DNA from: Phoma sp. XZ068
Lineage: Eukaryota > Ascomycota > Dothideomycetes > Pleosporales > Didymellaceae
Assembly: GCA_004835665.1 (NCBI GenBank)
Contig: RBKR01000010.1
Span: forward strand, 1,116,001 to 1,180,000
Direction of reading: 5' to 3'
DNA: 64,000 bases
Shown here: in pieces, positions 1 to 10,690 of the stretch
How the letters are laid out: each line of letters begins with the position of its first letter
How positions within the stretch are numbered: position 1 is the first letter of the stretch
Program-made: the position numbers and the translations under genes
Notes under the pieces: model-generated
What the model was told of the DNA's origin: nothing
Database searches by the model: none
What the model saw: only the letters and a program-made list of their open reading frames with translations

Positions 1-1
1 T

Positions 2-1615
2 AGACTCGGGATGCACAAACCACTCTTCGTGCCAGAGAGCGTGTTTCTCCCCGGTTCACTCCGGACATACAATGGACCACCAATCAATGGCTTCGGAGGC
101 TCGAGACAGCGACCCACAATGATCGGCACTGCAGTGGTGGCCTGCGATTCGGGCAACAAACGTGAACTACTCACACTGTCCGACACATTGTATCACCCTA
201 ACGCTGGCTGCAACCTTGTGTCCATCTCCCAGCTGAGGAAGAAGGGGGCAAAGCTTGCCTTCTCGAATGATGGAATCACCATTGAACGCGCTGGCAAGGT
301 GCTTACAGCTGACGAGCGGCACGGACTCTACTTCCTCCGACCCTGGCAAAGAAACGCAGTATCTCTTCCTGCTTATTCAATCAGTAAAGATTGACTAGCT
401 CCGTGGCACGTACGGCTGTCCCATTTGGGGGAGCAGGGCCTTAAAAAGCTGGTAGACATGGTAAATGGGATGCGGCCTCTACCGCCATCCTGTACTTGTG
501 TTTCCTGTGTCAACAGCAAATTCACCCAGCGCCCACATAAGAAGCCGTTCCGTAGGGGCGAATACCCTATGGAGTTCATCCACATTGATATCAAGGGACC
601 GTTGCCACCAGGAGTAAACGGTGAACGATACTGGATTACGATGGTTGACGATTCGACCGCTTATGTAGAGTGTGACCCTCTCAAGAGTAGAGACGAGGCT
701 CCCTTTGCCGTCAAGCGATTCCTTCGAAAGAACGAACGCCCCGAGCGAAAGACACACCGTGCTCGCCTTGACCAAGCTGGAGAATTCACCTCAAAGGAGC
801 TCGTGAGCTTCCTTAAAGATATGGGCATTGCAGTGGAACTTACCGGAACGGACCAGCACCAAGCCAACGGTGTAGCTGAGATCACCAACCGGATTATGCA
901 TGAGCGCCTCATGGCCACTTTATTATCGGGAAAGATCCCCCTGAAATACTGGCCATACGTGATTCGGACAATGGCGTATCTACGCCTATTTACCCCTCAT
1001 ATTCGACTGAATATGACGCCGTACCAAGCGTGGTTCGGCAGCAAACCAGATATCTCTCACCTGCGGCCGATTGGAAGCAGGGGCTGGATGTATAAGACAG
1101 GATACCGTAACAAGCTGGCGGACAAAAAAGGCGTGCCCTGTCGGCTGCTAGGATACGAGGGGACATCAGTGTACCGGGTCCTTAGAGACGACGGGTACAT
1201 CGTGCTCACCCAGGATTTTGTGCGTCAAGAGGAACGCCTCTGCCCACGAAAGTTCTGTGGGTTGGACAAACACCTGGAAGAAACGATTACGGGCTCAAAA
1301 AGAGCCTCAGAAGTTGACCAGGTTGATCCAAAGCGCCCTCGTGCAGCGACAAGGGGGGAGAATAGCGCCAAGAGAACAGCTGAAACAACTGAAATCGTCG
1401 ATAAAGCGCCTGACTGGCCGCTGCAAGAGAGCGCTTTTCCTATACCTGATTCCGTAACCGAAGGAGACCAGATAAGACCCGAAGAGGCCTCTAGTGTTCA
1501 GGAAGGCTTCCTGATAGGGGATTCTGTCAGAAGCATTAGGAATGGATGCTCTCTCGGATCTTGTCCTCATCCGATATGTACCCGACCGGCTTGTTCAGGA
1601 GTTTCAAGGGGGTGA
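2..1615 (+). pseudogene. Ty1/copia retrotransposon fragment (pre-integrase and integrase), interrupted by a stop
   Basis: One reading frame runs from the window edge to 1615, broken by a TGA at 392-394. The first part (from about 11) resembles the region between protease and integrase. Directly after the stop come the copia HHCC zinc finger (WHVRLSHLG, then CTCVSC near residues 20-30 of the second part) and an integrase core. Its catalytic residues appear as D in HIDIKGPL, D in RLDQAGEF and E in GVAEITNR. Integrase inserts retrotransposon cDNA. Reverse transcriptase and RNase H, which should follow, are absent: the frame ends at 1615 in a low-complexity tail. No LTR is visible. The copy is truncated at the 3' end and cut by the window at the 5' end, so it is a dead remnant. 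Confidence 0.85.
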
Positions 1616-2311
1616 GGGTCTTCGCAGGGTTGCGGTCGCGCTCGCGCTTGTTCGAGGCTGCAGATTGTGTAGACGCGGCGAAAGCAGCCTAGCAGCCTCA
1701 CAGCCTGGGACGAAGGAGTAGTCGGATTCGGACGAGCGACTCGAGAGAATCGGTATGTTAGTTGGCGGTGGGCGGGTCGGGGAGCCTGAGAAAAATGGCT
1801 GAATTGCAGGTGGGCGCTCGTGACGGACGGACCGACTTGCCCTTGGGGTTAGCATCGCACCGTCTTCCCATTCGCCATCGCTTTCATCTTCCAGTATTGT
1901 AATTAGGTTCCTTCCTGCCACATGTTCGGGGGGCTCGCCCGAGACCGCACGCTTACGTTAGCTCCCCGTCTTCGACTGAGATTTGGTCGCAGAGCTAGAA
2001 CGGGTGTGGGCGTGTTTTGGCTCCTTCACCGCAAGCTCAGATTGTTCCTTCATCTTCACCTGCGATTCATCAGAGAGCTAGGGGGCATGCGCATTGGGGA
2101 CGGGCCAATATTGGCGTGGGTGGGCTGCAGCGGCCGTCGTAGTTTGAGGGGGTGGAGGGGTTTGATGGTCGGTCGGGAGGGCGCGTTTCTGGCGTGCCAA
2201 GGCAGAGCGCGGGGCAGGTGTCGCTGGACAGACGGACGGCCAGGAGTATTGGACTAGTCAGCGAGCCACCTGAGGGTTGTTTGCGGGTCGTGATGCATTG
2301 CATTGTGGTGT
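1616..2311. other. GC-rich stretch without a convincing gene
   Basis: The stretch is noticeably GC-rich and separates the copia fragment from the next element. A 105-codon frame on the minus strand (1604-1921) begins MAGRNLITILEDESDGEWED and is serine/proline rich. It could be the amino end of a decayed protein, but I recognise no domain and see no splice partner. A plus-strand frame at 1922-2257 looks like a composition artefact. Confidence 0.4.
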
Positions 2312-2426
2312 CACCCCCTTGTCAAAACAAGATGGACACTTTTTGATAACGTAATCGAGCGATCCCCCGCACCCCCTAGTCAAAAAAAGCTGGACACTTT
2401 TTGATGACGTGAGCAACCCCACCAAA
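2312..2426 (+). repeat. Left terminal repeats (two tandem units)
   Basis: Two direct units both read CACCCCC..GTCAAAA..GGACACTTTTTGAT. The outer unit continues with AACGTAATCGAGCGAT and the inner one with GACGTGAGCAACCCCACC. These different tails let each unit be paired with its inverted partner at the right end. Confidence 0.8.
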
Positions 2427-2564
2427 CGTTGCTTTGTTAGCACCCACTATACTAAAACGCATTGTTTTTAACCACCACAAGACATTTTTAAGTAGTTTTT
2501 GATTAATAAGGAAGCTAGGATACTAGAGAATACTATCATGATCAATTTTTGTGGTGTTGTAGTA

Positions 2565-4350
2565 TTACCAGAGCGTAGTCTTCACCCGAACGCTTGGGTA
2601 TTGAAACATCTGCCTACAACGATGGGGCATCTCATCTATCCGCTCCTGCACCATTTCTTGTTGAATTTGCTTCCACTCGTGTTGTAATGCTGCCTTGAGC
2701 TCCGTGATACTATTGATGGTGTTGAGTCTCTGCTTAACGCGTGATTTAATGATGTTCCACATGCTTTCAATAGGGTTGAGGTCGGGTGAATTGGCTGGAT
2801 GTGAGAGCGTTCTTATACCACGATCATGCTTATAGACAGCTGGTAACGAGTTGGGATTCCGAGTACCATGGCTAGGGTCGTTATCCTCCATGAGAAACCA
2901 GTTATATCGTTGTTGTATAGGAACAGAGGCTCGCAATGAGTCTGAGCGAGCCACCAACGACGTGTATGCAGTGCAGTACAACGGCAAGATCTTCTCCACA
3001 TAGTATATAGCCCTCATAGAGTTGCCAGGCTTCTGTATATGTGGTGTCCGTGCAAGTTCGGCCTCCCAGACTCTCATTCTAGCGTCAAATTCTGCTGTAG
3101 ACTCTGTGGCTGGGCGCCTTCGAGGCTTTGGAGGAGGCTTCGGAGCCACATAATTGTTACGAATAACAGAAACGATACCTGTACGCTAGAACCAATGAAG
3201 GTTGGGGAGGCGTCAAGGTATGAGGCAGAGGATGCAGGGTTGTGGCACGACTGCAACTGGGACTTGGGACCCGAGGCGGAACACAACCTGGACACGTGAC
3301 CAAGTTAGCGAGTTAGCGATCGCTAACTCCCTTAACTCAGGATCTTGGCAAGTTAGCAGTTAGTGATGCTAACCCACTAATTCGCCAAGGAAACGTCATG
3401 TATATAGGCACATCGGATAGTATAGTTGGCATCCTCGTAGTCAAGATTACAATCTTCCTAGCATATATTGTTCATGCCCCATTGGCGTCAATACTCTACG
3501 TGAAGTACTTGATTACGACCCACTCAACCGCGATACCCTTCTACAATCTAACATCCCTACGGCTTACATCATCAAGGACTAGCTACCCTAGGTAACGTAA
3601 GAAGCGCCCGTTACAATAATCGTCATACTCGTCGTTGTAGAAGGTGAGCTCATCGGCTCGCTCGTAGTAGTTGATCCAACCTGCAAAGTGGACTACGTTT
3701 GCACTCTTATCAGTGTGTTGGACGACGTTGTTTGGTGCTGTCCTTTCACCAATAATACGCAATATCCACTCAACAGGGAAGTCATCCAGGGCCATATGAG
3801 CCTCGTCAGTGAACTGAACACCATCCCAGAACCCTACAACAGGTCGATATTGGTTAACAGCGGAGTAATTCTGCCTCTGATCAGCTTGAGGAGGAGTAAT
3901 CTCGCTCTGTGTAGCTGCTCGAAACATGCCAGCGTCTACTCGGGTGTGTAGGGATCGTTGTAGTGTACGACGTGTGGCATCGATATGAGCGTCTTCGAGC
4001 TGGATTTGTAGAGGTTGCTGACGTGTAGATTGGTCTGCCTCAAGCAGGTGGTGGAGCTGCTCATCGGTTACTTTGAATGGCCTCCCAGAGCCTCTAGTAC
4101 CTCGTAAAAGCTGCTTTTCAACTCTCCCATCGTGTCGACGAGCTGCAATATCACCTATCTCATGCCTCAAGGCAAGCCAACTATATGCTGTGGACCTAGG
4201 GATACCGAGCTGTTTGAACAGTCGCGTCGCGGGTATCCGGATGTGATCATTCCGATGATCATACGCGTGATAGAACCGCGCACGCGTTAGGGAGTCACAA
4301 TGTGGTTTAGTAGGATTAAAGGGAGTAATTTCGCGGTTACGGAGACGCAT
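2565..4350 (-). pseudogene. Tc1/mariner-type transposase, split by an LTR insertion
   Basis: The protein is read right to left. The amino half (4350 down to about 3621) has a helix-turn-helix region with LFKQLGIPRSTAYSWLALR and the first catalytic aspartate in QFTDEAHM. The carboxy half (about 3149 to 2565) carries the second aspartate in MEDNDPSHG and the third acidic residue in SPDLNPIESMWN. These are the DDE triad of the Tc1/mariner superfamily, which cuts and pastes DNA. A solo LTR at 3155-3615 interrupts the frame. Ignoring it and one copy of its target duplication, the two halves are in frame with no other stop, so the LTR is the only visible lesion. Confidence 0.88.
3155..3615. mobile_element. 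Solo LTR, 461 bp, with 5-bp target-site duplication
   Basis: The segment begins TGTTACGAATAACAG and ends GCGCCCGTTACA. That gives the TG...CA termini of an LTR and a short inverted terminal match (TGTTAC / GTTACA; the exact inverse pairing is partial). It is flanked on both sides by ATAAT (3150-3154 and 3616-3620). No internal retrotransposon coding sequence is present, which fits LTR-LTR recombination leaving a solo LTR. A GTATATAGGC promoter-like motif sits inside near 3401. It interrupts the Tc1/mariner transposase. Confidence 0.9.
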
Positions 4351-4426
4351 TTTTAATTAAAAATTACGAAGATTTGGTGGAGTTATAGCTAGTTGAAGTG
4401 TAGTACTATGATGGTGTTGATGCGGG

Positions 4427-4536
4427 GATCGCCCGCTTACGTTATCAAAAAGTGTCCAGCTTTTTTTGACTAGGGGGTGATTTGGTGGGGTTGCTCACGT
4501 CATCAAAAAGTGTCCAGCTTTTTTGACTAGGGGGTG
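4427..4536 (-). repeat. Right terminal repeats (two tandem inverted units)
   Basis: These are inverted counterparts of the left units. The outer right unit (4480-4536) has the GACGTGAGCAACCCC tail of the inner left unit. The inner right unit (4427-4479) has the AACGTAAGCG-type tail of the outer left unit, so outer and inner are swapped between the two ends. Confidence 0.8.
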
Positions 4537-5235
4537 CCATGCTTATTATGGCTTCTGTTAATCGGGTCCGCCAAAACAGCCGCCTCGCATCTAGCCCTAC
4601 TATAGTCTCCCTCTTATTGTGCAAAAGCCACCGCTCGCGATTCGCTTCAACCTAAATCTGCTCTGCCATTTCAATCAGCGGCAGCGCAATCGTAGGCGCA
4701 TGATTCACTTCACAAATCGTCGCCATCGTCGGCGTCGCCATTCTAACCCCATAGCACGCCTGTGCACACTGCGAGAAGACCCTACACCATGAAACTGGGA
4801 TCGTGATGAAATGGCGCAGAAAGTCGGGCTGTGGGGGCTGTGGCACCTTTCTGCATGTACTCCAAGCCGCCAGGCGTGCAGAAGCAAAAGCCAACTGCCT
4901 GTAAGCGGTCCGTCGGCTTCACTGACCGCTCATATTACCCTGTAACACGAGCCAATACTTAAGTCTAGAGCACGCTAACTTACAAAAAGAGATCAGGAGC
5001 CAATTCAGCCGCTCTACCTCGGCTTTAATTAGAATCTTTGCCAAAGGGCGCTTACGATGTTGTGTTAGTGGACGCCACCACATCCCCTGATTGAAGCCAA
5101 GCGTCGGTAGCCCTGGGACACTCACGGACTTTATTATCAAAGAAATCTTTTGCGTAGTTGATCTAACTTTGAATTGAGAAGACGCTTGCGAGTACTCAAT
5201 ACCGAAACAACATATCAGCTTCCAGTCGTCAAATC
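4537..5235. other. Intergenic region upstream of the HET gene
   Basis: I find no supported gene. The two overlapping minus-strand frames at 4652-4894 show no recognisable domain. The last part (about 5100-5235) should hold the promoter and leader of the HET-domain gene. Confidence 0.5.
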
Positions 5236-8200
5236 ATGGAGCACCTTCACTCTATCCTTGGACCCACGCGACTGGGAACGACTTTCGAAATACCTTATCT
5301 TTCCAGCGACTACGACCGCGACGGCTTCAAAGATTATGCAATCCGCCATGGTTTTAGATGTATCGCCGACCTTTTCCGATTTCATGACGAGGATCTAACC
5401 GCTTTCAACGATCTGATCCAACGATGGCTCTACTTTGGGTTGCTCCGAGAGGTCTTCGACGAGTATCTCAGTAACGAGGATTTTATTGTGTCCAAGGGCT
5501 CGAGAAAATGTGTTTCCTCTGCACTGCTTCCACAGTACAGTCAAGCGTGGCTGCAACGTTCTTCAAGTCTACCTGCCGCAGACGTGGGAAAACTATGGTA
5601 CAACATTAACTTTGCATCCAGAGTCATCAGTCGTCTTGATGAACATTGCAAAGTGCGCCAAAGCTATGAAGCCCAGGTCATCAATTTCTCAATAAAATTG
5701 CTCATTGATAGTTTGGCTATCACTGTCGAACCGATCCTGAGGAGCAAAGCACACCCTTTCGCATTTCTGGAAAAGCCCAAGACTTCTGTACTCTTGCTGG
5801 CTTACCTTCACAGCCGAGGATGGTGTCCATTTCGCCTTGCGTCCACCAGCCATAGTCTCCAAAACCAAACTTTGTACCTACTCACAGCCTTTGTACCCTC
5901 TGATCTCATAGGTACTAACCATCAAGACTGCACGGAGCATGCATGTCGTGTGGACAACCTTAAAGATCATCCGCCACAGCACACACAAGCCTGTGAATGC
6001 AACGATTGTCCCCTCGTTCACGCCCCGGTCGCGAGAATCTCAGCAATCTATCGAGCCGGAGACGTGCCGGTGCTTTCCTGCACCTTAGATCCGATCACTG
6101 GGGATACAAGTATTGACGTACTTGCTAGTCGGGACTGCGAATCTTTCGTTGCGATCTCCCACATCTGGTCGGATGGGCTCGGCAACGAGACAGCGAACGC
6201 TCTCTACCAATGCCAGCTCCACGACGTCATTGAACAAGTGCGCCGCCTCCAGAACTCTTTATGTGAGAGCGCCGATGCCTCGCAAACAACACCTACCGAG
6301 CTGCCTTCCAGTGTCAATACCTCTGATAACCAACCTGTACTATTCTGGCTTGATGTACTCTGCATTCCTTTGGACCGGGACGTCCGCAAGCTTGCTATTG
6401 GGCGCATAGATTGGACCTTTGCTGCAGCCGAAGCAGTTTTGGTGCGTGACCCAAGCATTCGCCATCTATTACCGTATGATATGGCGCCAATTGAGCTTGC
6501 TGTTCGCATGCATTGCCTCAAGTGGCTTACACGATGCTGGACACTTGCTGAGGGTATAACCGCTTGGTCAATCTACTTGGATTTTGCAGATCGCGCTTAT
6601 AATCTCACCGAGCTGCAAGAAAGTCTCGAAGAAGTTCAAAAACCAAAGGTCGGCATGGCAGAACCTGGAGGATGGGACGACCATCTCAAAGAGGCACGCC
6701 AGGGAGCGATGACTTCGACGACTTTACAATTTATTCGATACGGGTCCCATTTGGAAGCGTATTCCGAAGCCCTGAGGAAGTGGGCTTCAGAGTATACAGT
6801 AATGCTTTCGCGCGAAATCAAGCGGGACTTGATGTCAATTTTTGACGTTCTGAACTTCGCAAAGCATGGTAAGCCCGGCTTTGCAACAGCATGGAATTCA
6901 GTACTGCATCGCTCAACTACTAAACTTCAGGATGTTCCTGGAATCTTGGCAGTCGCTAATTCCCTGTCAATCAAGGATGTTCTCAAGCTCAAAGATAGCC
7001 ATCGTCTCAAGGCAATCATGAACACCTTCTCGGAGCTCCCTGTTTCGTTGCTTTTCAACTACGGACCTAAATGTCACAACGAGCCCAAAAATAAATGGGT
7101 CCCTACTCAAATCCATGGCGGATGTCCCATGACTGACGGACCGTTTCTCACGACTTACAGTGAAGGGCGAATGCTAGGGCCACTTTTCACCTCCGACTTT
7201 CGGACCCTGTCGTTTACCGGACCAGACTTGAGGGAGTTCGATTTATTGTGTCAGGCGCCTGCGACATCTATGGCTGCGGAGTCTATGGCTGCAATTGTCG
7301 CAGCTGATATACCTCTCGATGAGCTTCCAGACAAGCTCCGTCTTAGGGTGGAATTGCTGGACGATAGACAGAGTCTGGCAGGCCAGCAATGCTGTCTGGT
7401 TTTGCCCAAAGATTTTGAACCCAATGGATTCCTGGCTACGACCACATGTTTTGCCTTTTGTGCCACTATGCAGAAAAAGCATTGTCAAAAGGTGATAACG
7501 CAGGATTCGGAGAGCTTTGACAGGCTTCATTGGGAGAACAATGCTTTGGTAACGTGGGAGATGATCGCCAAAGTCACTGTTGCCCCCAAAGTCTCCGCTA
7601 GTATACCGACAACGAATGCAACAGACATCAAAGTTCAGAGGGTGTACGTTGAGTGTGGTAAGTCTGACCAGTTGTCTTGTGGTAGCTAAACTGTAATTGA
7701 CGATACATTCGCAGATACACGAGACTGGCATTTGCCAGAAGCATTGAGTTTCTCCGGACTCACAAGAGACCAAAGTATAGATCATCATAATCTCTCGTTT
7801 GAACTGCGATCGGCAGCCTATCTTATCACGTTCATAGGATTGACAGTGGTCATCGCCGTGGTCGCCAATTTATCGGACAAGAAAGCCAGCAAGGGCGTCA
7901 AAATCGGCGTCTTTTTAATGCTTGGTATACTTCTTTTGGCATTTCTCCTGAAGGTGATCAGTACCAAAGAGTATCCGGTCGTTTTCGAGGCCGATGCAAG
8001 AGAGCATACTCAATGGACCGCATTGTTCCTTGATCCCGAAAAACGCGCGGCTTCATCAAGGCTATATCGAATCCAACGATGGCTTCGCTTGAGATACACC
8101 TCAAGAAACGACACAAGAGCAATCCGCGAAAGCGTTGAAGAGCTGGAAAGTCAACTTCCCAAGCGGGAAACCTTTCTCGCGCGTTTCTTCAAGCGGTTCT

Positions 8201-8855
8201 CAGTCGCTCTTTCTAGAGTGACCCCGCAGGAAAGGATTGCGCTAGTACGGCTGACCGTCACCTTTGTCCAGCTCGGACTGCTCGCATTCCTTGATCATGC
8301 GCTTGCAGGTTATGGTCTTCAAGACATAGCAGTGGCTTTGACGTTCCTCCCAGTGATAATATCACTGCTACTGATCCCAGTAGTATGGGTGTATCAAAGT
8401 AGCCACCCCTCCGAGCCTCGTAGTCCGATCGATTTATTGTGGATAGTCGGCTGGTTAATACATACCGGAGTTTTGTCTTGGGTAATCAAGTCCCCGTTAC
8501 TAAAGCGTCACTATTCTAAGGGATTAGCGGCTGTCGCCCTTGCCATCGTACAAATGTGAGTTCCACCTTCCCTTCATCTTGTATTCAGGACCGGCGAACG
8601 TTGACCTTTACGGAAGCTGACTGACGGCGCTCCCATAGGCTACTGATATTTGTCCTAATGTTAGAACGGCGAATCGCAACTTATGCTCAGCAATGGAAGA
8701 AGAGTCCTACCACTCACTATGATCTATTTGAAGATCCACATGGGGAACGCGATGAGCTGCCAGATAACGGCTGCTGCCATTGTTTTGATGCCTGTGTCTG
8801 GAACCCTCTTCGCAGCACTTGGGAACGATCACGAACTAGGGGAAGAAGTGGTTGA
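5236..8855 (+). CDS. HET-domain protein with polytopic membrane tail (three exons)
   Basis: HET domains occur in fungal proteins that trigger cell death when genetically different hyphae fuse. Exons are 5236-7657, 7715-8555 and 8639-8855. The introns are GTAAGT..GCTAAAC..CAG (57 bp) and GTGAGT..TAG (83 bp), the frame is kept across both, and the product is 1159 residues. HET motifs are FVAISHIWSDGL (residues 304-315), FWLDVLCIP (about 370-378) and RCWTLAEG (433-440). A cysteine-rich stretch (about 236-260) precedes the domain. From about residue 815 come roughly five to six hydrophobic segments, the first in AAYLITFIGLTVVIAVVANL, so the tail is probably membrane-embedded. The start has a good context (AATCATGG). 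The next gene is convergent. The specific partner or trigger is unknown. Confidence 0.85.
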
Positions 8856-9031
8856 GGAATGGTGTGGTGAAGAACGGCTAGAAGGAGATACTGTGCAGAA
8901 GGACACGGTTCAGACGTACTTGAAGAGCTCATAGATCACAGGTACTCGGCAATGGCTGGTAACCTGCACAGTGTAGATCAACCATTTTCTTGAGTCGAAC
9001 ATTCCTAAATGGATTGCTATAACTTTATCTG

Positions 9032-10453
9032 CTACGTAACGGGGATGCTATTGGTAGCTTGTTCTGCAACTTCTTCCCACTTTCTCTTCTCTGACTCCGA
9101 TAATTTGCCACCCGGGAAATATGTGTCCAGCAGACTCTGACCTAGGTGCGGGTACTTTGCTTCGACAGCAAACAGCGTCTCCATAACCTTTGGCTCACCA
9201 ATGACTTCAACAAATTTGAGCGGCAATCCGAAAGCTTCGGGCCGACGTCTCCAACCAGCGGCGAATACATTTTGCAGAATTCCAATCGCACCAACTGAGA
9301 GAAGAAACCAAGTGTTTTGTTTCAAGCCTGCAGCGGTGATGAGTAGCAAAATCCAGAGGACGGCAAGTGCCATGATCACAATTCTTGTAAGATTAGAGGC
9401 CGAGACATCCGTATTGGTGGGCGCTGCCGCAGGGTCTTCAAGATCCAACCCTACTCCGTTTCCTCTGATGACGATAGCATGCTGGCTTCCAATTCCCCTG
9501 CTCAGAACGACTGTCTTTGTAGAGTTGCGTCTACATGCCCACTTTTCCTTGGCCCATTGGGACATACTGCCAGTGGCGAGAGCCAGAGCTGTGCCAGATA
9601 CAGTCACCATAAGCACACTCCAATCACCCCAGATACCGCATGGAATAGCCGCGATCCCCAGCTGTAAGACGCTGGTAGCCAAGCCTGTGAAATACACCGT
9701 ATCATACCCTGGGAATCCTGGTAGTGCGGGTTCGGCATCGTATATAGAAATGCAGAGCCCAGCTTTCGTTGGCTTAGTCACCTTTGCTCCCGAGCCAGTT
9801 TCTTCCTTTTCCGCCTTCTCTCTATCGTTATGCATGCGCTTCTCGAGAACACCATCCAGGTGTTTGCGAATCAATCCCTCTGTCTTCCCATCATCCATCC
9901 AGCTCTCGAAGTCTCGTACGATGCGACCGATGACCCAACTCGAATTTTCACGTCCATAGCCGGTCGTTGCATTGATGATCCTACAAGAGCAGTCTGGAGG
10001 GGGCATCACTTGTTCTCACCGACGGCAGCCACGACTGCGGTCACTGCGTAAGCTACCCATCCTGCAGGAAAGTTAGTTGGCAAGCTCAACGTGGATATCT
10101 CGCAAGGGAGACCTGAAGCTTCATGCTCACAGCGCTAGGTTGTGTCGCAAGGAGAGATAGCACACACCAAAGGAGAAGGCTACTGGGGTGATCCGTGACC
10201 CTGAAACTTGTGCAAGCGCGCGTCCAACGATATCCCCGCCAAGGATAAGCAGAACAGAAAATACGTCGCCCGGGGTCTGCCACTGGGCAAGAAACTCTCC
10301 TGACGGAATCGCTGTGTCGAATTTTCGTCGGAAGAGCTCGAAAAGTGGAGGCATAATGGAAAAAAGCAACCATCGGTCTGCTTGTGAACATGGAAGGTTG
10401 TGTGTGGTGAAAACACGAAAGCTAGGATAATTAACAGAAGCCATAATAAGCAT
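9032..10453 (-). pseudogene. Multi-pass membrane protein of unknown function with a one-base frameshift
   Basis: The amino part (10453-10168) contains WQTPGDVFSVLLILGGDIVG. A 106-bp intron (10062-10167, donor GTGTGT, acceptor CTGCAG) joins it to GWVAYAVTAVVAAVGENK. There the frame hits a TGA, whereas one extra base near 10007 would lead straight into LMPPPDCSCRIINATTGYG and a long open frame to 9032. The product would have about five membrane segments, for example in GLATSVLQLGIAAIPCGIW and LTRIVIMALAVLWILLL. I recognise the pattern as a membrane protein family widespread in ascomycetes but know no function. The missing base may be a real mutation or an assembly error. It is convergent with the HET gene, 176 bp away. 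Confidence 0.75.
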
Positions 10454-10690
10454 GGTGTCGCCTCACTGATCGATCCATGCCATTCTGCGATGTCTGTGCA
10501 ATGTCACCTCGTATAGGACACATTAACCGAGCTGAGCGCTTAAAAAAGGTGCTTTACTAGATGCACATTAATGCTGTTTTAAGTGTAAATTAATAAAGCT
10601 AGTACGAAAATAAAAGAGCGTAAGGCGTGTAAGCATAAATATAAGCGATATCTGACGTTAATCTGAGCGATTCAGCAGTAGCGATCACTA

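Larger units (their letters stand above)
2312..4536 (-). mobile_element. Tc1/mariner-type DNA transposon with duplicated termini, disrupted by a solo LTR
   Basis: Both ends carry two copies of a unit of about 55 bp that starts CACCCCCTAGTCAAAA and continues through TGGACACTTTTTGAT. On the left the copies lie at 2312-2368 and 2370-2426. On the right they are inverted at about 4427-4479 and 4480-4536. Between them lies a minus-strand transposase split by an LTR insertion. No clear TA duplication flanks the outermost ends, so either the boundaries are imprecise or two element ends overlap. The element is non-autonomous in its present state. Confidence 0.8.

Noticed and set aside
1922..2257. GC-rich 111-codon plus-strand frame
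   Set aside because: Composition-driven open frame, rich in R, G and L, without domain or splice signals.
3161..3609. Alternative reading of the LTR insertion with GTTAC as the target duplication
   Set aside because: The boundaries 3155-3615 give TG...CA ends and a perfect ATAAT duplication, a better fit to an LTR; GTTAC is then part of the LTR ends.
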